Source of the DNA: Streptomyces sp. NBC_00659
Lineage (GTDB): Bacteria; Actinomycetota; Actinomycetes; Streptomycetales; Streptomycetaceae
Assembly: GCF_036226925.1 (NCBI RefSeq)
Contig: NZ_CP109031.1
Location: 5,270,001 to 5,334,000, forward strand
DNA length: 64,000 nt
Direction of reading: 5' to 3'
Both the position numbers and the translations under genes were made by a program. The notes beneath the pieces were generated by a model. It did not search any database. It was not told the origin of the DNA and worked only from the letters and a program-made list of their open reading frames with translations. Within the stretch, counting starts at the first letter, position 1; each line of letters begins with the position of its first letter. Positions 27,369 through 36,631 of the stretch are shown here, piece after piece.

Positions 27369-28079
27369 CTGGTGATGCCGGGGCGGGCGGAGCGGGCGCG
27401 CCGGGGTGCTGACACGCCTTCTCCGGCCCTCCGGTCGCTCCGGTCCGGTCTTCCGGCCCGTCCGGTCCTCCGGTCCGGTCCCCCGGTCCTCCAGTCCGGT
27501 CCTCAGGTCTCTCCCGTCCGGTCCTCCGGCTTCCGGTTACCTCCTGCGGGGGTGGCAGGAGGTGCGGGGCCCGCCCGGGAGGTCCGGCGTCCGCTCGTGC
27601 CGCCGCTGGTCGCGCTCGGCCGGACACCCGATCGGGATCTTCCGGGAGGCGAAACCGGCCAACATCCGATGGACGGCGGATGCTTCCGCTCAGCCCTCAG
27701 CCCTCAGCCCTCAGTCCCAGCCCCCAGCACCAGTGCCTGCGGCAGCACCAGTGCCTGCAGTGCCTGCGCCTGCGGCAGCATCCGTGGCTGTCCTTCCCGC
27801 CCCGCTCATGCAGCCTTTTCCTGTTCCCCGCTCTGCCCTGTCCATTTCGAGGCGCTGTGGCGTGGGCGTAGCGGGGGACGGGAAGGACGGATTCGCCACA
27901 GTCGGGAGCGCAGGGGGCGTGTCGGCACCGCGGGGACGGCAGGGGGCGCGCGACGTCGGGTGAGGGTGTGGGCGCCCCATGGGGTGCTGGTTGCCCGGTG
28001 TTCACCGTGGGTTCGTACGTGGGCTGCCGGGGCGTGTCAGCCTCCCGAGCCTGAGGACGCGGGGCGAAAGGGCAGAGCC
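27369..28079. repeat. 711-base low-complexity intergenic region
   Basis: No supported gene. Bases 27417-27535 are a run of imperfect TCCGG-rich units (variants of ggtcctccggtcc). Bases 27685-27790 hold ccctcag repeats followed by cagcaccagtgcctgcgg-like repeats. Short open frames here are by-products of the biased composition. The last ~100 bases carry the ribosome site for the small membrane protein. Confidence 0.7.
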
Positions 28080-28277
28080 ATGGAAAGCGGGCCGGCGGTC
28101 TTCGCGGGAATGGTGTTCGCCCTGTTCGGAAGTGGGATCCTGGCCTGGACGGTGGTCCGGGTGCGGCAGGGCGAGCCGGTCGCCCACGGTGTGAACCGCG
28201 TCGCATCGGCGACCCTCGCGAGCGTCGCCGGAAGCGGGGCGCTGGCGCTCGGAATGTGGTGCTTCACGCGCGTGTGA
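28080..28277 (+). CDS. Small two-helix membrane protein, hypothetical
   Basis: 65 residues. Two hydrophobic helices, AVFAGMVFALFGSGILAWTVV and ASATLASVAGSGALALGMWCF, are joined by a short basic loop (RVRQGEPVAHGVNRV). The ATG at 28080 follows AAAGGGCAG. No function can be assigned. It stands between the low-complexity region and topA, and the frame shows normal Streptomyces codon bias, unlike the sequence before it. Confidence 0.7.
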   Translation: MESGPAVFAGMVFALFGSGILAWTVVRVRQGEPVAHGVNRVASATLASVAGSGALALGMWCFTRV

Positions 28278-28301
28278 GACCGCGCGTGAGGACCCCGGCT
28301 C

Positions 28302-28321
28302 GGGTAACTGGAAAGTTACCC
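28302..28321 (+). terminator. Hairpin upstream of topA
   Basis: GGGTAACT-GGAA-AGTTACCC: an 8-bp stem with a stable tetraloop, 24 bases after the small membrane protein gene. It is a terminator or, less likely, an operator for topA. TTGACA at 28417-28422 may be the topA -35 box. Confidence 0.6.
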
Positions 28322-28525
28322 TCCGGATAGGCCCGGAAGGGCAGGTCGACACTCCGGGCGGCAGGAATGGCGGTAGTCGGGTTACCGTTCGAGTGGCCGT
28401 TGCGGGCTTTTCCCGTTTGACACGGGGGCGGGATGTACCGTCACACTCCGCAGCGTCAGCATGACCCGATCCCTCGGGAGCCAAGCCCCGGGGAGATTCC
28501 GCGTCGACCGGAGAGAAGAGCGAAG

Positions 28526-31339
28526 TTGTCCCCGACCAGCGACACCGCACACGGCGGCCGCCGACTCGTCATCGTCGAGTCGCCTGCCAAGGCGAAGACG
28601 ATCAAGGGCTACCTCGGCCCCGGCTATGTCGTCGAAGCGAGCGTCGGGCACATCCGTGACCTTCCCAACGGCGCCGCGGAGGTGCCCGAGAAGTACACCG
28701 GCGAGGTCCGCCGCCTCGGCGTCGACGTCGAGAACGACTTCCAGCCCATCTATGTGGTCAACGCCGACAAGAAGGCCCAGGTCAAGAAGCTCAAGGACCT
28801 ACTGAAGGACTCCGACGAACTCTTCCTCGCCACCGATGAGGACCGCGAGGGCGAGGCCATCGCGTGGCACCTCCTGGAGGTCCTGAAGCCCAAGGTTCCC
28901 GTCCACCGGATGGTCTTCCACGAGATCACCAAGGACGCGATCCGCAGCGCCGTCGCCAACCCGCGCGAGCTGAACAAGCGCATGGTCGACGCGCAGGAGA
29001 CCCGCCGCATCCTCGACCGTCTCTACGGCTACGAGGTCTCGCCGGTCCTGTGGAAGAAGGTCATGCCGCGCCTGTCGGCGGGCCGCGTCCAGTCCGTGGC
29101 GACCCGGCTCGTCGTCGAGCGGGAGCGCGAGCGCATCGCCTTCCGTTCCGCCGAGTACTGGGACCTGACCGGCACCTTCGGCACCGGCCGCACCGGTGAC
29201 GCGAGCGACCCGGCCAACCTCGTCGCCCGTCTGACCTCGGTCGACGGCAAGCGTGTCGCCCAGGGCCGCGACTTCGACTCGCTCGGCCAGATCAAGGGCG
29301 CGAACACGCTCCACCTGGACGAGACGAACGCCCGCGCGCTCGCCGCCGCCCTTCAGGACACGAACTTCGCCGTCCGCTCGGTCGAGTCCAAGCCCTACCG
29401 CCGCTCGCCGTACGCGCCGTTCCGTACGACGACGCTCCAGCAGGAGGCCTCGCGCAAGCTCGGCTTCGGCGCGAAGGCGACCATGCAGGTGGCGCAGAAG
29501 CTGTACGAGAACGGCTTCATCACCTATATGCGTACGGACTCCACGACCCTCTCGGAGACGGCCGTCACGGCCGCCCGTGCCCAGGTCACCCAGCTGTACG
29601 GCGCCGACTATCTGCCGGCGCAGCCGCGTACGTACGCCGGAAAGGTCAAGAACGCGCAGGAGGCGCACGAGGCGATCCGCCCCTCGGGTGATCGTTTCCG
29701 CACTCCCGCCGAGACGGGTCTGACCGGCGACCAGTTCCGGCTGTACGAACTGATCTGGAAGCGCACCGTCGCCTCTCAGATGAAGGACGCGGTCGGCAAC
29801 TCGGTCACCGTGAAGATCGCGGGTACGTCCGCCGACGGCCGGGACGCCGAGTTCAGCGCGTCCGGCAAGACGATCACCTTCCACGGCTTCCTGAAGGCGT
29901 ACGTCGAGGGCGCGGACGACCCGAACGCGGAGCTCGACGACCGTGAGCGCCGCCTTCCGCAGGTCGGCGAGGGCGACCCGCTGTCCGTCGAGGAGATCAC
30001 GGTCGACGGCCACGCCACCAAGCCGCCGGCCCGCTACACCGAGGCCTCCCTGGTCAAGGAGCTCGAAGAGCGCGAGATCGGCCGCCCGTCGACGTACGCG
30101 TCGATCATCGGCACGATCCTCGACCGCGGCTACGTCTTCAAGAAGGGGACGGCCCTGGTGCCCTCCTTCCTGTCGTTCGCCGTGGTCAACCTTCTGGAGA
30201 AGCACTTCGGGCGGCTCGTCGACTACGACTTCACCGCCAGGATGGAAGACGACCTCGACCGCATCGCCCGTGGTGAGGCGCAGGCCGTGCCGTGGCTGAG
30301 GCGCTTCTACTTCGGCGAGGGCGACGCGGCCGGTGCCGCCGTCGCGGGCAACGGCGACGGCGACCACCTGGGCGGTCTCAAGGAACTCGTCACCGACCTG
30401 GGCGCCATCGACGCCCGCGAGGTGTCCTCGTTCCCGGTCGGCAACGACATCGTGCTGCGCGTCGGCCGCTACGGTCCGTACGTCGAGCGCGGAGAGAAGG
30501 ACGCCGAGAACCACCAGCGCGCCGACGTGCCGGAGGATCTGGCCCCGGACGAGCTGACGGTCGACCTGGCCGAGGAACTGCTCGCCAAGCCGAGCGGGGA
30601 CTTCGAGCTCGGCGCCGACCCGCAGTCCGGTCACCAGATCATCGCCAGGGACGGCCGCTACGGCCCGTACGTCACCGAGGTGCTCCCCGAGGGCACCCCG
30701 AAGACGGGCAAGAACGCCGTCAAGCCGCGTACCGCGTCGCTGTTCAAGTCGATGGCGCTCGACACGGTGACCCTGGACGACGCCCTCAAGCTGATGTCCC
30801 TGCCGCGTGTCGTCGGCAAGGACGCCGAAGGCGTCGAGATCACCGCGCAGAACGGGCGCTACGGGCCGTACCTGAAGAAGGGCACGGACTCGCGGTCGCT
30901 CACCGCCGAGGACCAGCTCTTCACCATCACGCTGGAAGAGGCGCTGGAGATCTACTCCCAGCCCAAGCAGCGGGGCCGCGCGGCCGCCAAGCCGCCGCTG
31001 AAGGAGCTGGGCACCGACCCGGTCAGCGAGAAGCCGGTGGTGGTCAAGGACGGCCGCTTCGGGCCGTACGTCACCGACGGCGAGACCAACGCGACCCTGC
31101 GCTCCGACGACAGCGTCGAGGAGATCACGCCGGAGCGCGGCTACGAGCTGCTCGCCGAGAAGCGTGCCAAGGGCCCGGCCAAGAAGACCGCGAAGAAGGC
31201 GCCCGCCAAGAAGGCACCGGCCAAGAAGGCGCCGGCCAAGAAGACCGCCGCCAAGAAGACGACGGCTTCCACGGCGGCTGCCAAGAAGGCGCCCGCGAAG
31301 AAGACCGCCGCGAAGAAGACGGCGGCCTCCGAAGGCTGA
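28526..31339 (+). CDS. topA: DNA topoisomerase I
   Basis: 937 residues, type IA topoisomerase that relaxes negative supercoils. The TOPRIM domain starts RRLVIVESPAKAKTIKGYLG and carries TDEDREGEAIAWHL; the catalytic Tyr is in ITYMRTDSTTLS. Several topoisomerase C-terminal repeats of the type DGRYGPYV follow instead of zinc fingers, and the last ~55 residues are KKAPAKK-type lysine repeats, known in Streptomyces TopA to raise processivity. The start is a TTG at 28526 in the context of GGAGAG; this puts SPTSDTAHGG at the N-terminus. An ATG 31 codons upstream lacks a site. Followed by a terminator. Confidence 0.96.
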   Translation: MSPTSDTAHGGRRLVIVESPAKAKTIKGYLGPGYVVEASVGHIRDLPNGAAEVPEKYTGEVRRLGVDVENDFQPIYVVNADKKAQVKKLKDLLKDSDELFLATDEDREGEAIAWHLLEVLKPKVPVHRMVFHEITKDAIRSAVANPRELNKRMVDAQETRRILDRLYGYEVSPVLWKKVMPRLSAGRVQSVATRLVVERERERIAFRSAEYWDLTGTFGTGRTGDASDPANLVARLTSVDGKRVAQGRDFDSLGQIKGANTLHLDETNARALAAALQDTNFAVRSVESKPYRRSPYAPFRTTTLQQEASRKLGFGAKATMQVAQKLYENGFITYMRTDSTTLSETAVTAARAQVTQLYGADYLPAQPRTYAGKVKNAQEAHEAIRPSGDRFRTPAETGLTGDQFRLYELIWKRTVASQMKDAVGNSVTVKIAGTSADGRDAEFSASGKTITFHGFLKAYVEGADDPNAELDDRERRLPQVGEGDPLSVEEITVDGHATKPPARYTEASLVKELEEREIGRPSTYASIIGTILDRGYVFKKGTALVPSFLSFAVVNLLEKHFGRLVDYDFTARMEDDLDRIARGEAQAVPWLRRFYFGEGDAAGAAVAGNGDGDHLGGLKELVTDLGAIDAREVSSFPVGNDIVLRVGRYGPYVERGEKDAENHQRADVPEDLAPDELTVDLAEELLAKPSGDFELGADPQSGHQIIARDGRYGPYVTEVLPEGTPKTGKNAVKPRTASLFKSMALDTVTLDDALKLMSLPRVVGKDAEGVEITAQNGRYGPYLKKGTDSRSLTAEDQLFTITLEEALEIYSQPKQRGRAAAKPPLKELGTDPVSEKPVVVKDGRFGPYVTDGETNATLRSDDSVEEITPERGYELLAEKRAKGPAKKTAKKAPAKKAPAKKAPAKKTAAKKTTASTAAAKKAPAKKTAAKKTAASEG

Positions 31340-31466
31340 GCCACCGGCCGGATCCGCCCGGTTCCTGCCCTCCGGTGGGATCCGGCGGCTTCCGAGCCGC
31401 AGTCCTCCGAAATTTCCGCGATTCCGGTGGCCTCCAACGGGACCGGGCCCACGTCAGAGAGCGGAA

Positions 31467-31492
31467 GCCCCTACACCATTTGGTGTGGGGGC
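31467..31492 (+). terminator. topA terminator
   Basis: A 12-pair stem (31467-31478/31481-31492, one G-U) around a tight TT loop, about 130 bases after the stop. Confidence 0.75.
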
Positions 31493-31548
31493 GTCCGTTT
31501 GTTCGGGCACCCCTTCGGGGAGTCAGTGGGTCCGGATAGGCTGGCAGG

Positions 31549-34500
31549 ATGACGCGATCCGAGCAGCCAACGGCCCACAATTGGGCCCCCGACGAAGCCC
31601 TGGTCGCGGATTCGCGCGAGCGTGCCGTCCGCGCCCTGCTGCGTCAACCGCAGCTGAAGCGGTTGTGGAGCGCACACCTCGTGGGGGGTGTCGCGGACGT
31701 GCTGGCCCTGCTCGTCCTGGTCGTCCTCGCCCTCCAGGCGGCGATCTCCGAGGGGTCCTTCGGCGGTGGCGCCCGCGGGGCCGCCCTCGCCGTGGCGGCC
31801 GTCTTCGGGGCGCGCGTCCTGGCGACCCTGCTCTTCGGAGCCGTGCTCCTGGGGCCCCTGACGTCGCTCACCTCCCCCGACGGACCCCTCGACCGGCGCT
31901 GGACCATGCTCGGAGCCGACGGCCTGCGAGCCGCGCTCCTCATCGTCGCACCCCTGTTCATCGACTGGACCCCGGACAAGGCGCTCGCCGTGGTCCTGGT
32001 CATCGTCTTCGTGTCCGGAGTCGCCGAGCGGTTCTGGACGGTCTGCCGGGAGAGCGCGGCGCCCGCGCTGCTGCCCGCGCCGCCGCTGGAGGGCGCCACC
32101 GTGCGCCCGCTGCCGGACCACATGGACGCGCTGCGGCGGCTGTCCCTGCGTACCGCCTTCGCCGCGGTGCCGATCGCGGCTCTCGCCCTGGTCGCCGTCT
32201 CCCTCGTCAGCAACATGCTGGGCGCCGGGATCGACTGGTTCCACCTCCACCAGGTCGCCCTCGCCTCGTACGTGGCGGCCGGACTGTTCGCGGCCTCCCT
32301 GTCGGTGGTCACCGTCCTCGAACTGCCCGACGCCCGCACCCCGCGCGCGCGGTCGCCGCTCGAAGGACTGCGCCGCCCGAAGACGGGCACGGCCGACGAC
32401 AAGGGCCGCACCGGCGCGATCCCGCTCCTGGTGCCGGCCTGCGCGGCCGTCGCCGGGGCGATCTCGGCCGCCGTCGCCGTCGCCGTGCTGGACGCCATCG
32501 ACCTGGGCGGCGGACCGGTGCTCTACGGGCTGCTGGTGCTGGCCCTGACCGGCGGCGTCGTCGCCGGCATCCGCACCGCCCCCTCCCTGCTCCCGTCGCT
32601 GTCGCGGCGCAGGCTGCTCGCGCTCGCCATCGCCTTCACCGGGATCGCGCTGCTGGCCGCCGGTCTCGTCCCGGACGTCACCACCGTGCTGCTGATCCTG
32701 GCCTTCGCCGGCGTGGGCGCGGGTGTCGCGGCGAACACCGGCCACGCGCTGCTCGACCAGGAGACCGAGGACTACCGACGGGCCCGCACGACCGAGCACC
32801 TCCACGCGGTGGTACGGGTCTTCGTGGCGGTCGGCGCGATCGTGGCGCCGCTGGTGGCCGCGGCCATCGGTCCGCACCGCCTGGAGAACGGCAAGTTCGT
32901 GTTCGCGCACGGCGGCGCCGCCTTCACCCTGATGCTGGTCGGCGCCCTTCTGCTGCCCGTCGCCGCCCTGGTGCTCGCCAAGGTCGACGACCGTTCCGGC
33001 GTGCCGCTGCGCAAGGACCTGCTGGACGCGCTGCGCGGTGGCGACGACCCGGCGCAGGTGTCCGCCACGAGTGGCTTCTTCATCGTCCTGGAGGGCGGCG
33101 ACGGGGCCGGCAAGTCCACACAGGCGCAGGTTCTCGCCGACTGGATCCGGGCCAAGGGCCACGAGGTCGTGGTGACCCGCGAGCCGGGCGCCACGCCGGT
33201 CGGAAAGCGGCTGCGCTCGATCCTCCTCGACGTGTCGTCCGCGGGCCTCTCGCACCGCGCCGAGGCCCTGCTGTACGCCGCCGACCGCGCGGAGCACGTC
33301 GACACGGTCGTCCGTCCCGCGCTGGAGCGGGGCGCGATCGTCATCTCCGACCGCTACATCGACTCGTCCGTGGCCTACCAGGGCGCGGGCCGCGATCTGT
33401 CCCCCACGGAGATCGCCCGCATCAACCGCTGGGCGACGGACGGGCTCGTACCGCATCTGACCGTTCTGCTGGACGTGTCGCCGGAAGCCGCCCGCGAGCG
33501 GTTCACCGAGGCGCCCGACCGGCTGGAGTCGGAGCCGGTCGAGTTCCACGCGCGCGTGCGGTCCGGTTTCCTGACGCTCGCCGCCGCCGACCCGGGCCGC
33601 TACCTGGTCGTCGACGCGGCACAGGAGCCCGAGGCCGTCACCACGGTCGTACGGCACCGGCTCGACGTGATGCTGCCCCTCTCCGAGGCCGAGGTGAAGG
33701 CCCAGGAGGAGGCGCGCAGGGCGGCCGAGGAGGAAGCCCGGCGCAAGGCCGAGGAAGAGGCCGCCCGCAAGGCGGAGGAGGAGCGCCTGGAGCGCGAGCG
33801 TCAGGCCCAGCTCGCGAAACTGCGCGCCGAGGAAGAAGAGCGCAAGCAGCGCGAGCTGGAAGAGGCCCAGCGGCGCGAGGCCGAGCGCCAGGCCGAGGAG
33901 GCCCGGCAGCGCGCCGAGGAGGCGCGCCGCCGCGCCGAGGAGGAGCGGGTCCGGCTTCTCGCCGAGGAAGAGGCCCGCGCCGCGGAGCAGGAGCGGGCGC
34001 GCAGGCAGGCCGAGGAGGAGGCGCGGTTGCGTGCCGAGGCCGAGGTGCGCCGCCTGGAGAAGCAGCGGAAGGCCGAGGAGGCGCTGCTGCGGGCCGAGGA
34101 GGCCCGGCGGATCGCCGCGGAGGCCGCCGCCGCTTCGGCGGCCGCGGCGGCTTCGGCCGAGGCCGTGGTGTCGAGCGCCGGTACGGCTCCGAAGCCCGAC
34201 GTCCCGACGGGTTCGCAGACCGGCGCAGGGACGGGACGCGACGCCGATGAGGCCTCGAAGCCCTCGGCATCCCCGTCCGCTCCCGCTTCCGCTTCCGCGT
34301 CGGCCTCCAGGCCTTCATGGGCGGTTTCCGTGCCGGACAACGAGCCGACGGTGCCCACGCCGGTCGTGACCGACCCGGCGACGGTCGACGAGACTGCCGT
34401 GCTTCCGCCGGTACGACCGGGTGAGGGCCGCTCGGGCAGCCGCCTGGGATCCCGCTCCGACGTCGAGGACACGGCCACGCTTCCGAAGCCGCCGGTTCCG

Positions 34501-34890
34501 GGCGAGGCGGCGGACGAGACGGCGGTGCTGCCGCCCGTCTCCCCGGAACCGGGTGCGGCCGACGAGACGGCCGTCCTTCCTCCGGTACGGGGCAGGGGCG
34601 CGGGGACCAGGGCCGACGGGTCGTCCGGTGCCCCCGCGGACCGGATGCCCCGGGGCTTCTTCCGCGACGAGCGGCCGGCGGCGGGACCCGAGGGTCCCTC
34701 CGACCGCACGCGGGAGCTGCCGCAGGTGGACGAGACGGGCGCCCCGCGCCGCAGGCCGCGTCCCGACTGGGCCGAGGAGACCCCGCTCGACGACCTCCCG
34801 AGCCTGGCGGACGAACTGCTCGGCCCGCGCGAGGACGAGGACGACTGGGACGAGGGGCACGGCCGCGGCCGGGGCGGACGACGACGCTAG
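31549..34890 (+). CDS. tmk: Thymidylate kinase fused to an MFS-like membrane domain and a long coiled coil
   Basis: 1113 residues in four parts. Residues ~20-500 are an MFS-like membrane domain of about 12 helices. Residues ~507-715 are a complete dTMP kinase: P-loop EGGDGAGKST, the DRY-like motif SDRYIDSSVAYQG and LID Arg residues; this kinase makes dTDP for DNA synthesis. Residues ~715-870 are a highly charged Ala/Glu/Arg coiled coil. The remaining ~240 residues are disordered with three copies of DETAVLPPV. TAGGCT ends 6 bases before the ATG at 31549 and no ribosome site is evident, so a leaderless message is likely. No other tmk is in the window. The fusion is known in Streptomyces (SCO3542-type). 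Confidence 0.92.
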   Translation: MTRSEQPTAHNWAPDEALVADSRERAVRALLRQPQLKRLWSAHLVGGVADVLALLVLVVLALQAAISEGSFGGGARGAALAVAAVFGARVLATLLFGAVLLGPLTSLTSPDGPLDRRWTMLGADGLRAALLIVAPLFIDWTPDKALAVVLVIVFVSGVAERFWTVCRESAAPALLPAPPLEGATVRPLPDHMDALRRLSLRTAFAAVPIAALALVAVSLVSNMLGAGIDWFHLHQVALASYVAAGLFAASLSVVTVLELPDARTPRARSPLEGLRRPKTGTADDKGRTGAIPLLVPACAAVAGAISAAVAVAVLDAIDLGGGPVLYGLLVLALTGGVVAGIRTAPSLLPSLSRRRLLALAIAFTGIALLAAGLVPDVTTVLLILAFAGVGAGVAANTGHALLDQETEDYRRARTTEHLHAVVRVFVAVGAIVAPLVAAAIGPHRLENGKFVFAHGGAAFTLMLVGALLLPVAALVLAKVDDRSGVPLRKDLLDALRGGDDPAQVSATSGFFIVLEGGDGAGKSTQAQVLADWIRAKGHEVVVTREPGATPVGKRLRSILLDVSSAGLSHRAEALLYAADRAEHVDTVVRPALERGAIVISDRYIDSSVAYQGAGRDLSPTEIARINRWATDGLVPHLTVLLDVSPEAARERFTEAPDRLESEPVEFHARVRSGFLTLAAADPGRYLVVDAAQEPEAVTTVVRHRLDVMLPLSEAEVKAQEEARRAAEEEARRKAEEEAARKAEEERLERERQAQLAKLRAEEEERKQRELEEAQRREAERQAEEARQRAEEARRRAEEERVRLLAEEEARAAEQERARRQAEEEARLRAEAEVRRLEKQRKAEEALLRAEEARRIAAEAAAASAAAAASAEAVVSSAGTAPKPDVPTGSQTGAGTGRDADEASKPSASPSAPASASASASRPSWAVSVPDNEPTVPTPVVTDPATVDETAVLPPVRPGEGRSGSRLGSRSDVEDTATLPKPPVPGEAADETAVLPPVSPEPGAADETAVLPPVRGRGAGTRADGSSGAPADRMPRGFFRDERPAAGPEGPSDRTRELPQVDETGAPRRRPRPDWAEETPLDDLPSLADELLGPREDEDDWDEGHGRGRGGRRR

Positions 34891-35247
34891 TCCGCCCCGC
34901 CGCCTGGGGCTATGGCCTGGCAGGCGGTAGGGCGGCAGGCGGCGGTGACGCGGGGAACGCGGAGCCGACGGCGCATGCTGACGGCTGGCGCCTGGCGCCT
35001 GGCGACTGGCAGCTGGTGGGTGACGGCCGATGGCTGGGCTCGGGGCCGTCTGCCGGTCGGTGTCCGGTGGGCCGAGGTTCGCGGTCGGCGGGGGCGGTGC
35101 GACCCTGGCGCGGTCGGCGGTCGGCGGTCGGCGGTCGGCGGTCGGCGGTCGGTCCGGATCCGGTGCACGGGCGGGTGTGCCCCGGTTGTCAGTGGCGACC
35201 CGCACAATGGACGACACGAGACAAAGTGCGACGGAAAGGCGGAGCCC
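34891..35247. repeat. Intergenic region with a GGTCGGC heptamer tandem array
   Basis: 357 bases without a gene. About six head-to-tail copies of a 7-base unit (ggtcggc) lie at 35111-35153, preceded by shorter tggcgcc/ctggc repeats at 34983-35010. The holB ribosome site and probably its promoter lie in the last 80 bases. Confidence 0.75.
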
Positions 35248-36453
35248 ATGCCTGTGTGGGACGACCTGGTGGGCCAGGAGAAGGTGAGCGAACAGCTCGC
35301 CGCCGCTGCCCGGGACGCCGACACCCTCGTCACGGCGGTCGCCGCGAAGACCCCGCCTCCCGAGGCGTCCAAGATGACGCACGCCTGGCTGTTCACGGGT
35401 CCGCCCGGATCGGGCCGCTCCACGGCCGCCCGGGCGTTCGCGGCCGCGTTGCAGTGCGTGAGCCCTGACCGCGCGCTCGGCGGAATTCCCGGCTGCGGGT
35501 TCTGCGACGGCTGTCATACGAGCCTGGTCGGCACCCACGCCGACGTGCAGATCGTCCGCACCGATCTGCTCTCCATCGGTGTCAAGGAGACCCGCGACCT
35601 GGTCCGCCGCGCCCAGCTGTCCCCCGCGGGCGGCCGCTGGCAGGTCATCGTCCTGGAGGACGCGGACCGTCTCACGGAGGGCGCGGGCAACGTCCTGCTC
35701 AAGGCCGTCGAGGAACCCGCCCCCCGTACGGTCTGGCTCCTTTGTGCGCCGTCCATCGAGGACGTACTGCCCACCATCCGCTCCCGCTGCCGGCTGCTCA
35801 CGCTGCGCACCCCTCCGGTCGACGCCGTGGCCGACATCCTCATCCGCCGTGACGGCATCGAGCCCGACGTCGCGGCGGCCGCCGCGCGCGCGACGCAGGG
35901 CCACATCGGGCGGGCCCGCCGCCTCGCGACGGACCCGAGCGCCCGTCAGCGCCGGGCCGCCGTCCTCAAGCTCCCGCTGCGGATCGACGACATCGGTGGC
36001 TGCCTCAAAGCGGCCCAGGAGCTGATCGACACGGCTTCCGAAGACGCGAAGCAGCTCGCCGAGGAGGTCGACGTCAAGGAGACGGACGAGCTGAAGGCGG
36101 CGCTCGGTGCGGTGCAGGGCGGCCGGATGCCACGGGGCACGGCGGGCGTCATGAAGGATCTGGAGGACCGGCAGAAGCGCCGAAGAACGCGGACGCAGCG
36201 GGACAGCCTGGATCTGGCGCTGATCGACCTCACCGGCTTCTACCGCGATGTGCTCGCCCTTCAGCTGGGATCCCGTCTGGCCATCGCCAACGCGGAGGCG
36301 GAGGACACGCTGGAACGGCTGGCCCGCGGCAGTGCGCCGGAGTCGACCCTGCGCCGCATCGACGCGATCGCCGCGTGCCGTGAGGCACTCGACCGCAACG
36401 TGGCTCCGCTGCTGGCGGTGGAGGCGATGACGATGGCGCTCCGCGCGGGCTGA
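35248..36453 (+). CDS. holB: DNA polymerase III delta' subunit (clamp loader)
   Basis: 401 residues, AAA+ clamp-loader subunit. The P-loop is degenerate as expected for delta' (GPPGSGRST), the zinc module is reduced to CGFCDGCHTS plus an earlier Cys, sensor/Walker B is VIVLEDADRL, and the Arg-finger motif is IRSRCRLL. The first residues PVWDDLVGQEKV are typical of the family. The ATG at 35248 follows AAAGGCGGAG; the open frame continues upstream only through repeats. Downstream lies the secreted peptidase, 178 bases away. Confidence 0.95.
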   Translation: MPVWDDLVGQEKVSEQLAAAARDADTLVTAVAAKTPPPEASKMTHAWLFTGPPGSGRSTAARAFAAALQCVSPDRALGGIPGCGFCDGCHTSLVGTHADVQIVRTDLLSIGVKETRDLVRRAQLSPAGGRWQVIVLEDADRLTEGAGNVLLKAVEEPAPRTVWLLCAPSIEDVLPTIRSRCRLLTLRTPPVDAVADILIRRDGIEPDVAAAAARATQGHIGRARRLATDPSARQRRAAVLKLPLRIDDIGGCLKAAQELIDTASEDAKQLAEEVDVKETDELKAALGAVQGGRMPRGTAGVMKDLEDRQKRRRTRTQRDSLDLALIDLTGFYRDVLALQLGSRLAIANAEAEDTLERLARGSAPESTLRRIDAIAACREALDRNVAPLLAVEAMTMALRAG

Positions 36454-36631
36454 TCCCCTCCTGCCCGTCCTGTCGGGGGCGACCCGACCGGGGGAGGGAC
36501 TCGTTCGGGGCGACCTGTCCGCGGTACCCGTCCGGGGTGATCTGGCGGGTGGGCGGTTGACCCGGTCACTCGTACGAGCCGCTTCCGGGACTGAAGGTGA
36601 TCAATTGATCGCGCAAGGTTACGCTCGCGAG

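Noticed and set aside
31189..31339. Lysine-rich repeats at the topA end as a frameshift artefact
   Set aside because: Lys-rich C-terminal repeats are a known feature of Streptomyces TopA and remain in frame to the stop.
31467..31492. ACACCA-TT-TGGTGT as a DasR-type operator for tmk
   Set aside because: The pairing extends to a 12-pair GC-rich stem after topA and lacks the dre core; a terminator is the simpler reading.
35111..35153. Possible CRISPR-like array
   Set aside because: The units are 7 bases, head to tail with no spacers, and no cas genes are present.
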